DNA of 64,000 nucleotides from Sphingomonas oryzagri (GTDB taxonomy: Bacteria; Pseudomonadota; Alphaproteobacteria; Sphingomonadales; Sphingomonadaceae), in the NCBI RefSeq assembly GCF_029906645.1, contig NZ_JARYGZ010000001.1, forward strand, positions 1,917,208 to 1,981,207. Direction: 5' to 3'. Shown piece by piece: positions 39,518 through 52,511 of the stretch. Numbering within the stretch: the first letter of the stretch is position 1; each line of letters starts with the position of its first letter. Both the position numbers and the translations under genes were made by a program. Below the pieces are notes generated by a model. It made no database searches. It had not been told where the DNA came from and saw only the letters and a list, made by a program, of their open reading frames with translations.

Positions 39518-40279
39518 TCAGCCTCGCTCGGGCACCGGAACGGTGTAGTTGAGGCCGAGGCGCCCGCCGTCAGGATAGATGGTCTGCCCGGTCACGTACG
39601 AGGATTCGTCGCAGGCGAGAAAGACCGCGATGGTCGCCACTTCCTCGGGCGATCCGGTGCGGCCCATCGGCGTGCGGCTGAGAATGCGGTCCTCCGCCGC
39701 CTTATCGGTCATGATCGAGCGGGCGAGATCGGTCAGGATCGTGCCCGGCCCGATCGCGTTCACCCGGATCCCACGCGGCGCGAGGCTGATCGCCGAGACG
39801 TTGGTCAGTTGCTTCAGCGCGCCCTTGGAGACGGCGTAGGGAATCTGGTTGGGGATGCCGAGGATCGCGTTGACCGACGACATGTTCACGATCGCGCCGC
39901 CCGCCTGCATCAGCCGCGCGGCATGCTGGGTGGCGAACAGCGCGGACTTGAAGTTGGTGGCGAAGACTCGGTCGAAATCCTCCTCCGCCAGATCAATCAG
40001 TTCGGCGGCATGGGTGACGCCGGCATTGTTGACCAGAATGTCGAGACCATCCCATTCCTGAAGCGCGCGATCGAACAGAGCGTCGATCTCGGACTTTCGG
40101 GAGACATCGGTGCGAACCGCGATACCGCCGGTCGCTTTGGCCACCGCCGTGACGCCGGCCTCGTCGATGTCGGCGAGGATGAGCGTCGCGCCCTCCTCGG
40201 CATATTTTTCCGCGATGGCCTTGCCGATGCCCTGCGCGGCTCCGGTGATCACGGCCCGTTTACCGTCGAGACGCTTCAT
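39518..40279 (-). CDS. SDR-family oxidoreductase
   Basis: 253 residues. Classical short-chain dehydrogenase: nucleotide motif TGAAQGIGKA (residues 12-21), Asp in LADIDEAG for NAD, NNAGV (about 88-92), catalytic Ser in MSSVNAIL and Tyr/Lys in YAVSKGALK (about 150-160), and GRTGSPEEVA near the C-terminus. Third gene of the leftward hydrolase/hydratase operon; 60 bases separate it from the next gene. Substrate unknown. Confidence 0.88.
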   Translation of the reverse strand: MKRLDGKRAVITGAAQGIGKAIAEKYAEEGATLILADIDEAGVTAVAKATGGIAVRTDVSRKSEIDALFDRALQEWDGLDILVNNAGVTHAAELIDLAEEDFDRVFATNFKSALFATQHAARLMQAGGAIVNMSSVNAILGIPNQIPYAVSKGALKQLTNVSAISLAPRGIRVNAIGPGTILTDLARSIMTDKAAEDRILSRTPMGRTGSPEEVATIAVFLACDESSYVTGQTIYPDGGRLGLNYTVPVPERG

Positions 40280-40340
40280 ACCCTATTCCTTTTTTGCACG
40301 CCGCCCGCCCCGATGGCGTGCGACGGTTACGATCCATCGA

Positions 40341-41152
40341 TCAGCGATAGCTTGCCTTTGCGGTCATCGCGACGGCGCCGTCGCAACGGACCGCGCGGAA
40401 TTCCTCCGGGCCGCCCTGCAGGACGATCGGCTGGCCGAGAAACAGGGGAGCCTGCGCACGGAAGGAGAAAGCGGCAAGCGCACCGTGACGCGCCGCCAGC
40501 CCGGCCAGCCTGGTAGCGGTGAACGGGCCGTGCACCACCAGCGCCGGATATCCTTCGACATCGCGCGCATAGGGCAGGTCATAGTGGATGCGGTGGCCGT
40601 TGAACGTCGCCGCCGAGAAGCGGAAGAGATTGACGGCTTCCGGCTGCCAGACCTCGCCGTCCGGCAGGTCCGCCGGCACCGGGAGGGGCGTCGGCGCACC
40701 ATCTTGCCGATAGACATAATGCTGCCGTTCACGGACGCGTGGCGTGCCGGCCTGGACGATCAGCCGGTCGACCTCGACGAAGACCAGATCACCGGATCGG
40801 CCGGACTTGTGGGTCACAGCGGCGACGGTGCTGGTCAGTTCGGCCTCCTCGCCCAACAGCAAAGGTGCCTCGAAGCGAATCTCGGCGGAGGCGAACATGC
40901 GGCGCGGCAGGGTGATCGCGGGCAGGAAGCCGCCGCGCCGTGGATGGCCGTCCTCCCCGATCCCGTCATCCGCGGGCGCCGGCAGGAAGAAAGCCCAGTG
41001 CGCCAGCGGCGGCGGCCGACGCTCGACATCCGGATCGTCGCCCGCCGCCAGCGCGAACCGGCGGAGGCTCTCCACCTCCAGCCGCTGCACCTGTGTTTCG
41101 GTGCGGCCGACGCTCGCCGCCCAATCGGCGAGCACTTCGGGGGCGATCTCGC

Positions 41153-41156
<4 letters not shown>
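40341..41156 (-). CDS. MaoC/FAS1-type acyl-CoA hydratase (3-methylfumaryl-CoA hydratase-like)
   Basis: 271 residues with the double hot-dog plan of FAS1-like and mesaconyl/3-methylfumaryl-CoA hydratases: an N-terminal half with GGFLPAITLPRRMFAS and RFEAPLLLGEE, a C-terminal half with FRFSAATFNGHRIHYDLPYAR and VVHGPFTATRLAG (His, Asp, and Gly-Pro active-site type). ATG overlaps the next gene's stop (41153-41156). Hydrates or dehydrates an acyl-CoA; pathway not certain. Confidence 0.78.
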
Positions 41157-44791
<3,635 letters not shown>

Positions 44792-44916
44792 GATCCGTTC
44801 CAGCGCCTGCGCCGACAGTCGCTTCCGATACGGCCGTCGCCGCGATGGCACCCGAGGTCAAGCGCGCTCCGTCCAACCCGATGTATCTGCGCGCGCCTGC
44901 ACACTATACTGGCGGT

Positions 44917-45768
44917 ATGGCCGCTCCCCGCTCGTTCCTCGCCACCCAAACCAAGCGTGCCCTCGTCCGTCGGGTACGCGCGGTGTTCAATGATCAGGCG
45001 CGCGGCGAGAAGCCCGTCCCGCGGAGCGATGAAGCCTTCTATCCCCGCGACTCTGTGATCTGGCGCGTGCATGGCGACGTGACGACAATGATGGTCGGCG
45101 GCGTGTCCGCCTTGCTGCTCCAGATGCTCCATCCGGCGGTGCTGGCGGGCGTGTGGGACCACAGCAACTTCCGCACCGACATGCTGGGCCGCCTGCGCCG
45201 CACCGCGCGCTTCATCGCTCAGACCACTTTCGGCGCGCGCGATCAGGCCGAAGCCGCAATCGAGACGGTCAAAGAGGTGCATCGCCACGTCCGAGGCACG
45301 CTACCCGACGGCACGCCTTATCGCGCGGACGATCCCCATCTGCTTGCCTGGGTCCACGTCACCGAGGCGACCAGCTTCCTCGATGCCTGGCAGCGTTATG
45401 GGGCACGAAGGCTGGCGCCGACCGAGGAAGATGCCTATTTCGCCGACTTCGCCCGGATCGCCGAGGCGCTCGGCACCACCCCCGTCCCGCGCAGCCGCAT
45501 CGAGGCCGAGCACCTGATCGCGGCCATGCGCCCGGAACTCGCGGCAGGCGAGCGTACGCACGAGGTGGCGCGCATCGTGCTGGGCCAAAAGCCTGACCGG
45601 ATCGGCGCCATGCCCGTTCAGGCACTGACCTTCCAGGCGGCGGTCGATCTGCTTCCCGGCTGGGCGAAGGCGATGCACGGTCTCTCCGGCTCCGGCCTTG
45701 CATCACCGCTGATCGATACAGGGACGATGGGCATCGCCCGCACGCTTCGCTGGGCCTTTCGCGACTAG
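44917..45768 (+). CDS. DUF2236/MpaB-like oxygenase-family protein
   Basis: 283 residues (start ATG 44917; ATG 44881 or 44845 would lengthen it). Typical blocks: WRVHGDVTTMMVGG, LLQMLHPAVLAGVWDHSNFRTD, a hinge RLRRTARFIAQTTFG, DPHLLAWVHVTEATSFLDAW and the RPELAAGERTHEVARIV tail. Members hold heme through conserved His residues; latex-oxygenase and MpaB relatives are known, but most are of unknown substrate. Divergent from the hydantoinase operon. Confidence 0.85.
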   Translation: MAAPRSFLATQTKRALVRRVRAVFNDQARGEKPVPRSDEAFYPRDSVIWRVHGDVTTMMVGGVSALLLQMLHPAVLAGVWDHSNFRTDMLGRLRRTARFIAQTTFGARDQAEAAIETVKEVHRHVRGTLPDGTPYRADDPHLLAWVHVTEATSFLDAWQRYGARRLAPTEEDAYFADFARIAEALGTTPVPRSRIEAEHLIAAMRPELAAGERTHEVARIVLGQKPDRIGAMPVQALTFQAAVDLLPGWAKAMHGLSGSGLASPLIDTGTMGIARTLRWAFRD

Positions 45769-45815
45769 TCGGCCACCCGCACGCGACAGGCGGAGACTTT
45801 CCGGCGACCAGCCTC

Positions 45816-45834
45816 GTTGTAACGCGCTTGCAAC
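45816..45834. promoter_or_regulatory. Imperfect palindrome upstream of TonB receptor 1
   Basis: GTTGTAACGCGCTTGCAAC, 19 bases, dyad-symmetric except three positions. It resembles operators of LacI-family regulators, which often control TonB-dependent sugar transport genes in Alphaproteobacteria. About 100 bases separate it from the ATG at 45937. No regulator gene is next to it. Confidence 0.4.
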
Positions 45835-45936
45835 AACATTTCAGCGCTATCACCATGCTGTTGCCGGGGCGTTTCCGGAGGAGGCGTGGAGACCTGCCCG
45901 GAACGAAGCTGCCCCTGCGCAACGAAGGGGTGATCT

Positions 45937-48780
45937 ATGAAGACGTGGTATATCTGCGCCTCCGCCGCATCCGCGGCACTGGCCTGTGCTCTTGCCCAGC
46001 CTTCCCTCGCTCAGTCCGGCGCGCCTGCCGCGCCGACCACGGACGCCGCCGGCGCCGAGGCCTCACCCAATGCCGACATCATCGTCACCGGCTCGCGCAT
46101 CCGGCACAACGCGCTCGATCAGCCTTCCCCGATCACCTTCGTCGACAAGGCCGATATCGACCGCACCGGCCTGTCCTCCATCGCGGACGTGCTGCAGCGC
46201 CTGCCGAGTGCGGGCGGCGGCCTGAACAGCAAGAACAACAGCTCGGGCAATCTCGGCAACCCGCAGGATGGCGGCGGCGTGGGCGCCGGCACCTCCGAGA
46301 TCAACCTGCGCTACCTGGGATCCAAGCGCACGCTGGTGATGGTCGATTCGATGCGCTTCGTGAACGCCTCGTCCGCATCGGGCGTGCCCGGTTCGGTCGA
46401 TCTCAACTCGATCCCGCAGGCCGCGATCGAGCGGGTCGAGGTGCTGCAGGACGGTGCTTCCTCGATCTACGGGTCGGACGCGATCTCGGGTGTGGTGAAC
46501 ATCATCACCAAGACCAAGCAGCGCGGCCTCGAAGTCTCGCTCCAGCACGGGCTGTTCAAGGAAGGCGACGGCTTCACGCGCAATTACGACGTCAGCTACG
46601 GCTTCGGCATTCCCTCGGCCGGCACCGAAGTGGTTTTCGGCGGCAGCTACACCCAGCAAAAACCGGTGTTCCGCGCCGATCGCAAGTTCGCCCTGTTCTC
46701 GCACCCGTTCATCACGTCATGCGACAGCAGCTGCTCGTCGGCGACGCCGCTAGGCCGCTTCATCGTCGGCGATAGCGACCTGACGCTGACCGGGCCGGTC
46801 GAAGGACGCCCCAGCCTCACCGACTTCAAGGATTTCACCAATGCGGACCGCTACAACACGGCACCGCTCAACTATCTGCTGACGCCCTACAAACGCTATG
46901 CCGCCTTCGCGACAGTCACCCAGCCGCTTGGGGATCACATCAAGTTCAGCAGCAAGTTCTTCTTCAATCGTCGCCAGTCGGCGAACCAGGCGGCGCCGCT
47001 GCCGCTGTTCATCGGCCCGGATTCGGGCAACGGCAACCTGCTCGACACGATCACCATCGACGGCAGCAATCCCTACAACCCGTTCGGCACCTTGTACGCC
47101 GGCGACGACACACATGCGGCGAACTACAGCTTCGTCGCCCGCCGCCTCGTCGAGAACGGCCCACGCCATTATTCGCAGACGGTGGATACCTATTATGGCT
47201 CGGCGACGCTGAGCGGCGACTTCCAGTTCCTCGGCCACGAATGGAACTGGGACGTGAATGGCCTCTATGGCAAGACCAACGCGCGCCAGACCTTCACCGG
47301 TAACGTCAACGCCGCGCACGTTCAGCAGGCGCTCGGCCCGATCGCCAACTGCACCGATCCGTGCGTACCGCTCGATCTGTTCGGCGGGGCGGGCACGATC
47401 ACGCCGGCGATGCTCAACTGGATCGCGTTTACCGAGCATGATCGTTCGATGCAGAAGATCTGGGACGGCACCGCCAATATCACCGGCGGCCTGTTCGATC
47501 TGCCCGCCGGCACGGTGAGCGTCGCGCTGGGCTACGAGCACCGCAAGCTGACGGGCAGTTTCACCCCCGACCCGATCATCCAGGCCGGCCTCGGCGCCGA
47601 TATCCCCGCGCAGGCGACGGCGGGCGGCTACAATGTCGACGAAGTCTATGGCGAGCTTTCGGTGCCGCTGTTGAAGGACAAGCCCTTCTTCAAGCTGCTG
47701 AACGCCTCCTTCGCGGCGCGCTATTCGGATTATTCGACGTCCGGATCGAAGGTTACGCTGAAGGGCGGCGGCAACTGGAAGCCGACCGAGGATCTGATGA
47801 TCCGCGGCACCTACGCGCAGGGCTTCCGCGCGCCGGCGATCGGCGAGTTGTTCGGTTCGCTCTCGCGCTTCGACGCGCCGGTCAACGACCCCTGCAACAA
47901 CCTGAATTCGCCGGGCTTCAACGCGACGGTGCGACAGAACTGCATCGCCAACGGGGCGCCGTCGACCGGTGCCTACGAGCAGCAGGGCGCGCAGCTGCCG
48001 GTGCTGACCGGCGGCAACGAGGCGCTGAAGCCGGAAACCTCGCGAAGCTGGGTCGGCGGCGCGGTCTATTCCGCCTCGTGGGCGCGAGACTGGGCGCGGA
48101 CGCTGACGCTGGAGGCGAGCTACTTCAACATCCGCATCAAGGATGCGATCGGCGCGGTCGATCCGCAGACCCTGCTCGATCGCTGCGCCAACACCGGCGA
48201 CGCGCTGGCCTGCGGCGCCATCACCCGCAGCGCGACGGGCCAGGTGACGCGCATCGTCGGCACGCTGCAGAACATATCCAGCGTCAAGACCGACGGCCTG
48301 GATCTCAACCTCACCTACCGTTCGCCGACCACCGGCGCCGGCAGCTTCGGCCTCTCCTGGCAGAACACGTTGACGTTCAAATATGACGAGATCTCGCCAA
48401 CCGCCGACGGCACCAGCACGGTCAAGCGTGCCGGCACCGAACCCGGCACGCAGGCCTATCCCAAATACAAGTCGATCGCGACGATCGACTGGTCGCTGTC
48501 CAACGTCACCGTCTCGCTCACCGGGCGCTATATCAGCCGGGTGCACGAGGATGGCGGCACCAACGACGGGCACGAGATGGGCGCGCGTCTCTACGGCGAT
48601 CTCCAGGTCCTGTGGGACACCAAGCTCGCCAATCGCGACTTCACCTTCGCGGTGGGTGTGAACAACATTGCCGGCACCAATCCGCCGGCCTGCTACAATT
48701 GCTCGCTCGCGAACTACGACCCGGCGGTCTACGATCTGCCGAGTCAGTTCTTCTACGCGCGGGTCGGCGTGAAGATGTAG
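45937..48780 (+). CDS. TonB-dependent outer-membrane receptor 1
   Basis: 947 residues. Signal peptide to about residue 26 (ACALAQPSLAQS), TonB-box-like DIIVTGSRI (about 47), then the plug (LPSAGGG, TLVMVDSMRFV, IERVEVLQDGASSIYGSDAISGVVNIITK at about 150-190) and a 22-strand-type barrel ending in FFYARVGVKM. Takes up large ligands (siderophore, sugar or peptide) using TonB energy. The plug and terminal strands are full. A possible LacI-like operator precedes it. Ligand unknown. Confidence 0.93.
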   Translation: MKTWYICASAASAALACALAQPSLAQSGAPAAPTTDAAGAEASPNADIIVTGSRIRHNALDQPSPITFVDKADIDRTGLSSIADVLQRLPSAGGGLNSKNNSSGNLGNPQDGGGVGAGTSEINLRYLGSKRTLVMVDSMRFVNASSASGVPGSVDLNSIPQAAIERVEVLQDGASSIYGSDAISGVVNIITKTKQRGLEVSLQHGLFKEGDGFTRNYDVSYGFGIPSAGTEVVFGGSYTQQKPVFRADRKFALFSHPFITSCDSSCSSATPLGRFIVGDSDLTLTGPVEGRPSLTDFKDFTNADRYNTAPLNYLLTPYKRYAAFATVTQPLGDHIKFSSKFFFNRRQSANQAAPLPLFIGPDSGNGNLLDTITIDGSNPYNPFGTLYAGDDTHAANYSFVARRLVENGPRHYSQTVDTYYGSATLSGDFQFLGHEWNWDVNGLYGKTNARQTFTGNVNAAHVQQALGPIANCTDPCVPLDLFGGAGTITPAMLNWIAFTEHDRSMQKIWDGTANITGGLFDLPAGTVSVALGYEHRKLTGSFTPDPIIQAGLGADIPAQATAGGYNVDEVYGELSVPLLKDKPFFKLLNASFAARYSDYSTSGSKVTLKGGGNWKPTEDLMIRGTYAQGFRAPAIGELFGSLSRFDAPVNDPCNNLNSPGFNATVRQNCIANGAPSTGAYEQQGAQLPVLTGGNEALKPETSRSWVGGAVYSASWARDWARTLTLEASYFNIRIKDAIGAVDPQTLLDRCANTGDALACGAITRSATGQVTRIVGTLQNISSVKTDGLDLNLTYRSPTTGAGSFGLSWQNTLTFKYDEISPTADGTSTVKRAGTEPGTQAYPKYKSIATIDWSLSNVTVSLTGRYISRVHEDGGTNDGHEMGARLYGDLQVLWDTKLANRDFTFAVGVNNIAGTNPPACYNCSLANYDPAVYDLPSQFFYARVGVKM

Positions 48781-48807
48781 GCGCGCCGCGCATCGCAAAA
48801 CCCATCC

Positions 48808-48838
48808 AGGGTCTCCCGGCGGCGTGTCGGGAGGCCCT
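48808..48838 (+). terminator. Terminator-like hairpin after TonB receptor 1
   Basis: AGGGTCTCCCG (48808-48818) pairs with CGGGAGGCCCT (48828-48838), one G-T wobble, loop of nine bases. Only a weak T-run (CCCTT) follows. It closes the receptor transcript before the SleB-like gene. Confidence 0.6.
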
Positions 48839-48914
48839 CCCTTATGCGGCGTTTACCGGACGCAAACCTTGTTTGGATACATGGCGGGCTTCCGTCGATC
48901 ATCCGGGCTTTGCC

Positions 48915-49979
48915 ATGTACCGTCGATCATCGCTTGGCTTTGCGGTCCTGATGGCCGTCACGTCCTGCGTACCGCCCCAGTCCCTGGCGCCGCATCCGGT
49001 GGCCGAGGCCCCGCGCCCCGCGCCCAAGCTCGCGCAGTGGGTGTCGCCCGGCACGATCCTGCCCGCCATGCCCGAAATGCCGGTGGCCCCGCCGCCACTG
49101 CCCGGCGCCGCCCCCGCCCTGATCGAAGGCGCGCCCGCCTTCGTGTCCGAGGCGCAAAGCGCAGACGATGCCAGCCGCGCGCTCGATTGCCTCACCGCCG
49201 CCGTCTATTACGAGGCGCGCTCGGAATCGGACGATGGCCAGCGTGCGGTCGCGCAGGTGGTGTTGAACCGCGTGCGCAACCCCGCTTTCCCCGGATCGGT
49301 CTGCGGCGTGGTCTATCAGGGATCGTACCGATCGACCGGTTGTCAGTTCAGCTTCACCTGCGACGGCTCGCTCGCCCACCGGCGCGAACCCGGATCGTGG
49401 GAACATGCCCGCCAGATCGCGGCGGCGGCGCTTGCCGGCGAAGTCTATGCCCCGATCGGCGCGTCGATGTATTACCACACCACCGCCGTGCACCCCTATT
49501 GGGAAGACAGCCTGACCCCCGTCACCACGATCGGCGCGCACATCTTCTACCGCTGGAGCAACGCGCTGGATAACAGCTTCGAGTTCCGCCAGCGCTATGC
49601 CGGCATCGAGCCGGTCGGCGCCGGCCAGAGCGGCTGGGACGACGCGCGCGCCGTGCTGGTGCGCTACGGCACCACCGAGTCGGCGGGCGTGATGGTCCAT
49701 CGTGGCGGTGCCAATGCCACCGCCGTCGCTTCGGCGGCCGGCGCGACTGCCATCGATCCGTCGCAGCCCGCCACGCTGGCGACGATCGCCGGCGTCACCA
49801 TCCACACCGGTGGCGGCATGGCGGACGGCGGCAACGCGCCGGGCGTGAAGCTCCACTATGGCAACGGCACGTCGAAACCGGCCGAGACGCCTACCCCGGC
49901 CACCGAGACGGCGCAGGCCGCCCCGGCACCGGAGGCTCCCGACGTTACTTCGCAGGCGAGCGCGGCAGCTCGAGATTGA
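48915..49979 (+). CDS. SleB-type cell-wall hydrolase (Hydrolase_2), lipoprotein
   Basis: 354 residues. N-terminal signal with a lipobox-like VTSC near residue 18. Pro/Ala linker to about 75, then the catalytic domain: LTAAVYYEARSESDDGQRAV with the catalytic Glu, VVLNRVRNPAFPGSVCGVVYQGS, CQFSFTCDG and SMYYHTTAVHPYW. Cleaves peptidoglycan. The C-terminal 120 residues are a Gly/Ala/Thr-rich unstructured tail. Its 3' end overlaps the convergent S9 peptidase by 35 bases. Confidence 0.87.
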   Translation: MYRRSSLGFAVLMAVTSCVPPQSLAPHPVAEAPRPAPKLAQWVSPGTILPAMPEMPVAPPPLPGAAPALIEGAPAFVSEAQSADDASRALDCLTAAVYYEARSESDDGQRAVAQVVLNRVRNPAFPGSVCGVVYQGSYRSTGCQFSFTCDGSLAHRREPGSWEHARQIAAAALAGEVYAPIGASMYYHTTAVHPYWEDSLTPVTTIGAHIFYRWSNALDNSFEFRQRYAGIEPVGAGQSGWDDARAVLVRYGTTESAGVMVHRGGANATAVASAAGATAIDPSQPATLATIAGVTIHTGGGMADGGNAPGVKLHYGNGTSKPAETPTPATETAQAAPAPEAPDVTSQASAAARD

Positions 49980-52080
49980 GGTAGGTCGTCACCAGAGCGG
50001 CGCGCAGCGCGTCCTCCTTGGGTTCGACACCGGCGGCGTGGCCGCCCTCGATCGCCTCGTAGTAGAAGAACGGATCGTTGAAATCCTGCAGCCGTGCCGC
50101 GAACTTGCGCGCGTGGCCAGGATGCACGCGATCGTCCCGCGTCGAGGTGTAGATGAAGGGCGTCGGATATTTCACGCCCGCCTTCAGGTTCTGGTAGGGC
50201 GAATATTTCGAGATGAACGCCCAGTCGGCGGGCACGTCCGGGTTGCCATACTCACCCATCCACGACGCGCCGGCCAGCATGTGCGAGAAGCGCTTCATGT
50301 CGGTGAGCGGCGATCCGATCACCGCCGCGCCGAACAGGTCCGGCCGCTGCGTCATCGCCACCGACGCCATCAGGCCGCCGTTGGAACGACCCGAAACGGC
50401 GATCCGGCCCTTCTCCGTGATCCCGTTCTTCACCAGATCCTCGGCGACCGCATACAGGTCGTCATAGGCGTTCTGCCTTTTCTCGCGCAGCGCCGCGTCG
50501 TGCCATGCGGGGCCATATTCCCCGCCGCCCCGGATATTGGCGAGGACGTAGGCATTGCCCTCTTCCACCCAGTAGAGCGCTGCCGGGCCGGACCTGTAAG
50601 GCTCGTTGATCAGGTAGCTCGGCGTCTGCGCCAGCTCGAACCCGCCATAAGCATGCATGTAGGCCGGGACCGGCCCCTTCAGGTCCTTCCGGTGGACGAG
50701 GAAATACGGAACTTTGGTGCCGTCCCTCGAGGTCGCGAAATGCTGCTCGACCACCATGTTCGACGCATCGAACTTCGCGGGCAACGACTGCACCGCCACC
50801 GGCGTCTCGCCCGGCGTGACGCGATAGAGCGTCGGCGGGGTCAGCATCCCTTCGACCGTGGCGAAGGCCATGTCGCTGTCCGACGCGGTGGCATCGAGAT
50901 GCACCGTCGATTTGTCGGCGAGCGCGACCGCCTGCCCGCTCCACTGGCCATCGCCGGCACGCCGGAGCGCCAGCAGGCGTCCCGACACGTCGTCGAGCAG
51001 TTTCACCCAGACCACGGACTTGCTGGAACCGACCGACTCCACCGCCTGATGCGCGTTGGGCACGAACACCGTCTCGATCGCGGGAGTCTTGCCCGCGAGC
51101 AGATCGGGGATCGAATAAGCGACGACGCTGCCCGCCGGATGCCCTTCCCAATCGCTCTTCAGCGTCGCGATCATGCGCCCGTCGAGCACGTCGGCGACAT
51201 CGGCATCGTCGGGCAGCGGCGACGGCACCAACCGCCCGTCCGGCGCTATATGGCTGAGCTTGTGGTGATAGAAGTCGACGCCGCGCATCAGCACCGGCCA
51301 GGTCCGACCGCCATCGACAAAAACGTTGGCGGCCACGGAAACGTCGCTCTTGATTCCCTGACTGACGACGGTGGCGGAGGCGAGCGGCGTACCGCGCTTC
51401 CACAGCTTCACGATCCGCGCATAGCCGGAATCGGTCATGCTGCCCGCGCCGAAATCAGTGCCGACATACAGCGCGTCGGGGCCGGCCCAGCTTACTTCGC
51501 TCTTGGCCTCGGGCAACGTGAAGCCGCCATCGATGAACGCCGCCTTCGTCATGTCGAACTCGCGCTCGACGACCGCGTCACCGCCACCGTTCGACAGCGC
51601 GACCATGCACTTCAAATAGGCCGGCGACAGGCAGGTCGCGCCCTTGAACACCCAGGCCTTGCCCTCCGCCTTGCCGAGCGCACCTACGTCGATCAGCGTG
51701 CGCCACTCGGGCTTGCCGGCGGCGAAGGCCGCGATCGGCGAGGCACGCCAGAGGCCCCGCGGATGTTCGGCATCCTGCCAGAAGTTGAGTACCAGCCCGC
51801 CCTGCACCCGATCGGGCGCGGCGATCTTCTGCGTGTCCGACAGGAAGGCGAGCGCGCGCGACTGGTATTCGGCGAAATGCGGCTGCTTCTCCAGTGCGGC
51901 GAGGGTGCGGGTGTTCCAGGCTTTCACCGTCGCCATCGCCTTGGCACCGTCGACCTGTTCGAGATCGAGATGCGGATCGGCCGCCTCGGCCTTGGGAGCC
52001 TGAGCCTGAGCCTGCGCCTGCCCCTGCACCGCCAGCAGCAGCGCCGCCGCCACGCTCCATCCCGTCTTGCCCACCCGCAT
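49945..52080 (-). CDS. Prolyl oligopeptidase-family serine peptidase (S9)
   Basis: 711 residues from ATG 52080, GGAGG nine bases upstream; the open frame extends to 52134 without a good start. Signal peptide (GWSVAAALLLAVQGQAQAQ), beta-propeller of about 400 residues, then the hydrolase domain with GRSNGGLM (Ser about 565), STRDDRVHPGH (Asp about 649) and EGGHAAG (His about 678). Secreted or periplasmic enzyme that cuts short peptides after Pro or similar. Convergent overlap with the SleB-type gene. Confidence 0.9.
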   Translation of the reverse strand: MRVGKTGWSVAAALLLAVQGQAQAQAQAPKAEAADPHLDLEQVDGAKAMATVKAWNTRTLAALEKQPHFAEYQSRALAFLSDTQKIAAPDRVQGGLVLNFWQDAEHPRGLWRASPIAAFAAGKPEWRTLIDVGALGKAEGKAWVFKGATCLSPAYLKCMVALSNGGGDAVVEREFDMTKAAFIDGGFTLPEAKSEVSWAGPDALYVGTDFGAGSMTDSGYARIVKLWKRGTPLASATVVSQGIKSDVSVAANVFVDGGRTWPVLMRGVDFYHHKLSHIAPDGRLVPSPLPDDADVADVLDGRMIATLKSDWEGHPAGSVVAYSIPDLLAGKTPAIETVFVPNAHQAVESVGSSKSVVWVKLLDDVSGRLLALRRAGDGQWSGQAVALADKSTVHLDATASDSDMAFATVEGMLTPPTLYRVTPGETPVAVQSLPAKFDASNMVVEQHFATSRDGTKVPYFLVHRKDLKGPVPAYMHAYGGFELAQTPSYLINEPYRSGPAALYWVEEGNAYVLANIRGGGEYGPAWHDAALREKRQNAYDDLYAVAEDLVKNGITEKGRIAVSGRSNGGLMASVAMTQRPDLFGAAVIGSPLTDMKRFSHMLAGASWMGEYGNPDVPADWAFISKYSPYQNLKAGVKYPTPFIYTSTRDDRVHPGHARKFAARLQDFNDPFFYYEAIEGGHAAGVEPKEDALRAALVTTYLNLELPRSPAK

Positions 52081-52511
52081 GTCGCAAATCCTCCACAGCT
52101 CAAGCCACAGTGGCGACTGCCATAGCCGGATCATACAGCAAGACGGAAGCGCCGGCGCATGATTGTCGCAAAACTGCGACCGTTCGGACCACGCGACACA
52201 GGCTGATCACGGAAACGATGTTTCCCCACTGCGACGCAGCATAAAAATCGGTTCATCTTCGGATTCAGGCGATTCACCGCGCAGCGTGACCTTAGATGCC
52301 GAAGATGAAGGGATTTCACCGCTCGAACCGAAAATCCGCCGGACATGCTGCACGCTGACTGTGCCAATCGCGTCACACTCGGCAACGCAATTGACGCAAT
52401 GCGGAAGAAAAGGCCCCCTGTCGCAAATCTGTCATTTTCAATCCCTAGCGGGCGTGCCTATCGGGCTTGTGGGGCCCGTAAGGGATTCGTTTAAAGGGGG
52501 TTGCTTCAACC
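52081..52511. other. Regulatory intergenic region before TonB receptor 2
   Basis: No gene seen. It contains the inverted repeat GTCGCA-aaac-TGCGAC at 52165-52180, a second GTCGCAAAT near 52414, TTGACG near 52395 as a candidate -35, and a GGGCTTGTGGGGCCCG hairpin region near 52460-52480. Both divergent genes (S9 peptidase and receptor) could share it. No motif is assigned to a regulator. Confidence 0.45.

Noticed and set aside
46750-48798. A 682-codon minus-strand frame opposite TonB receptor 1
   Set aside because: Shadow of the receptor barrel; no motif and no ribosome site.
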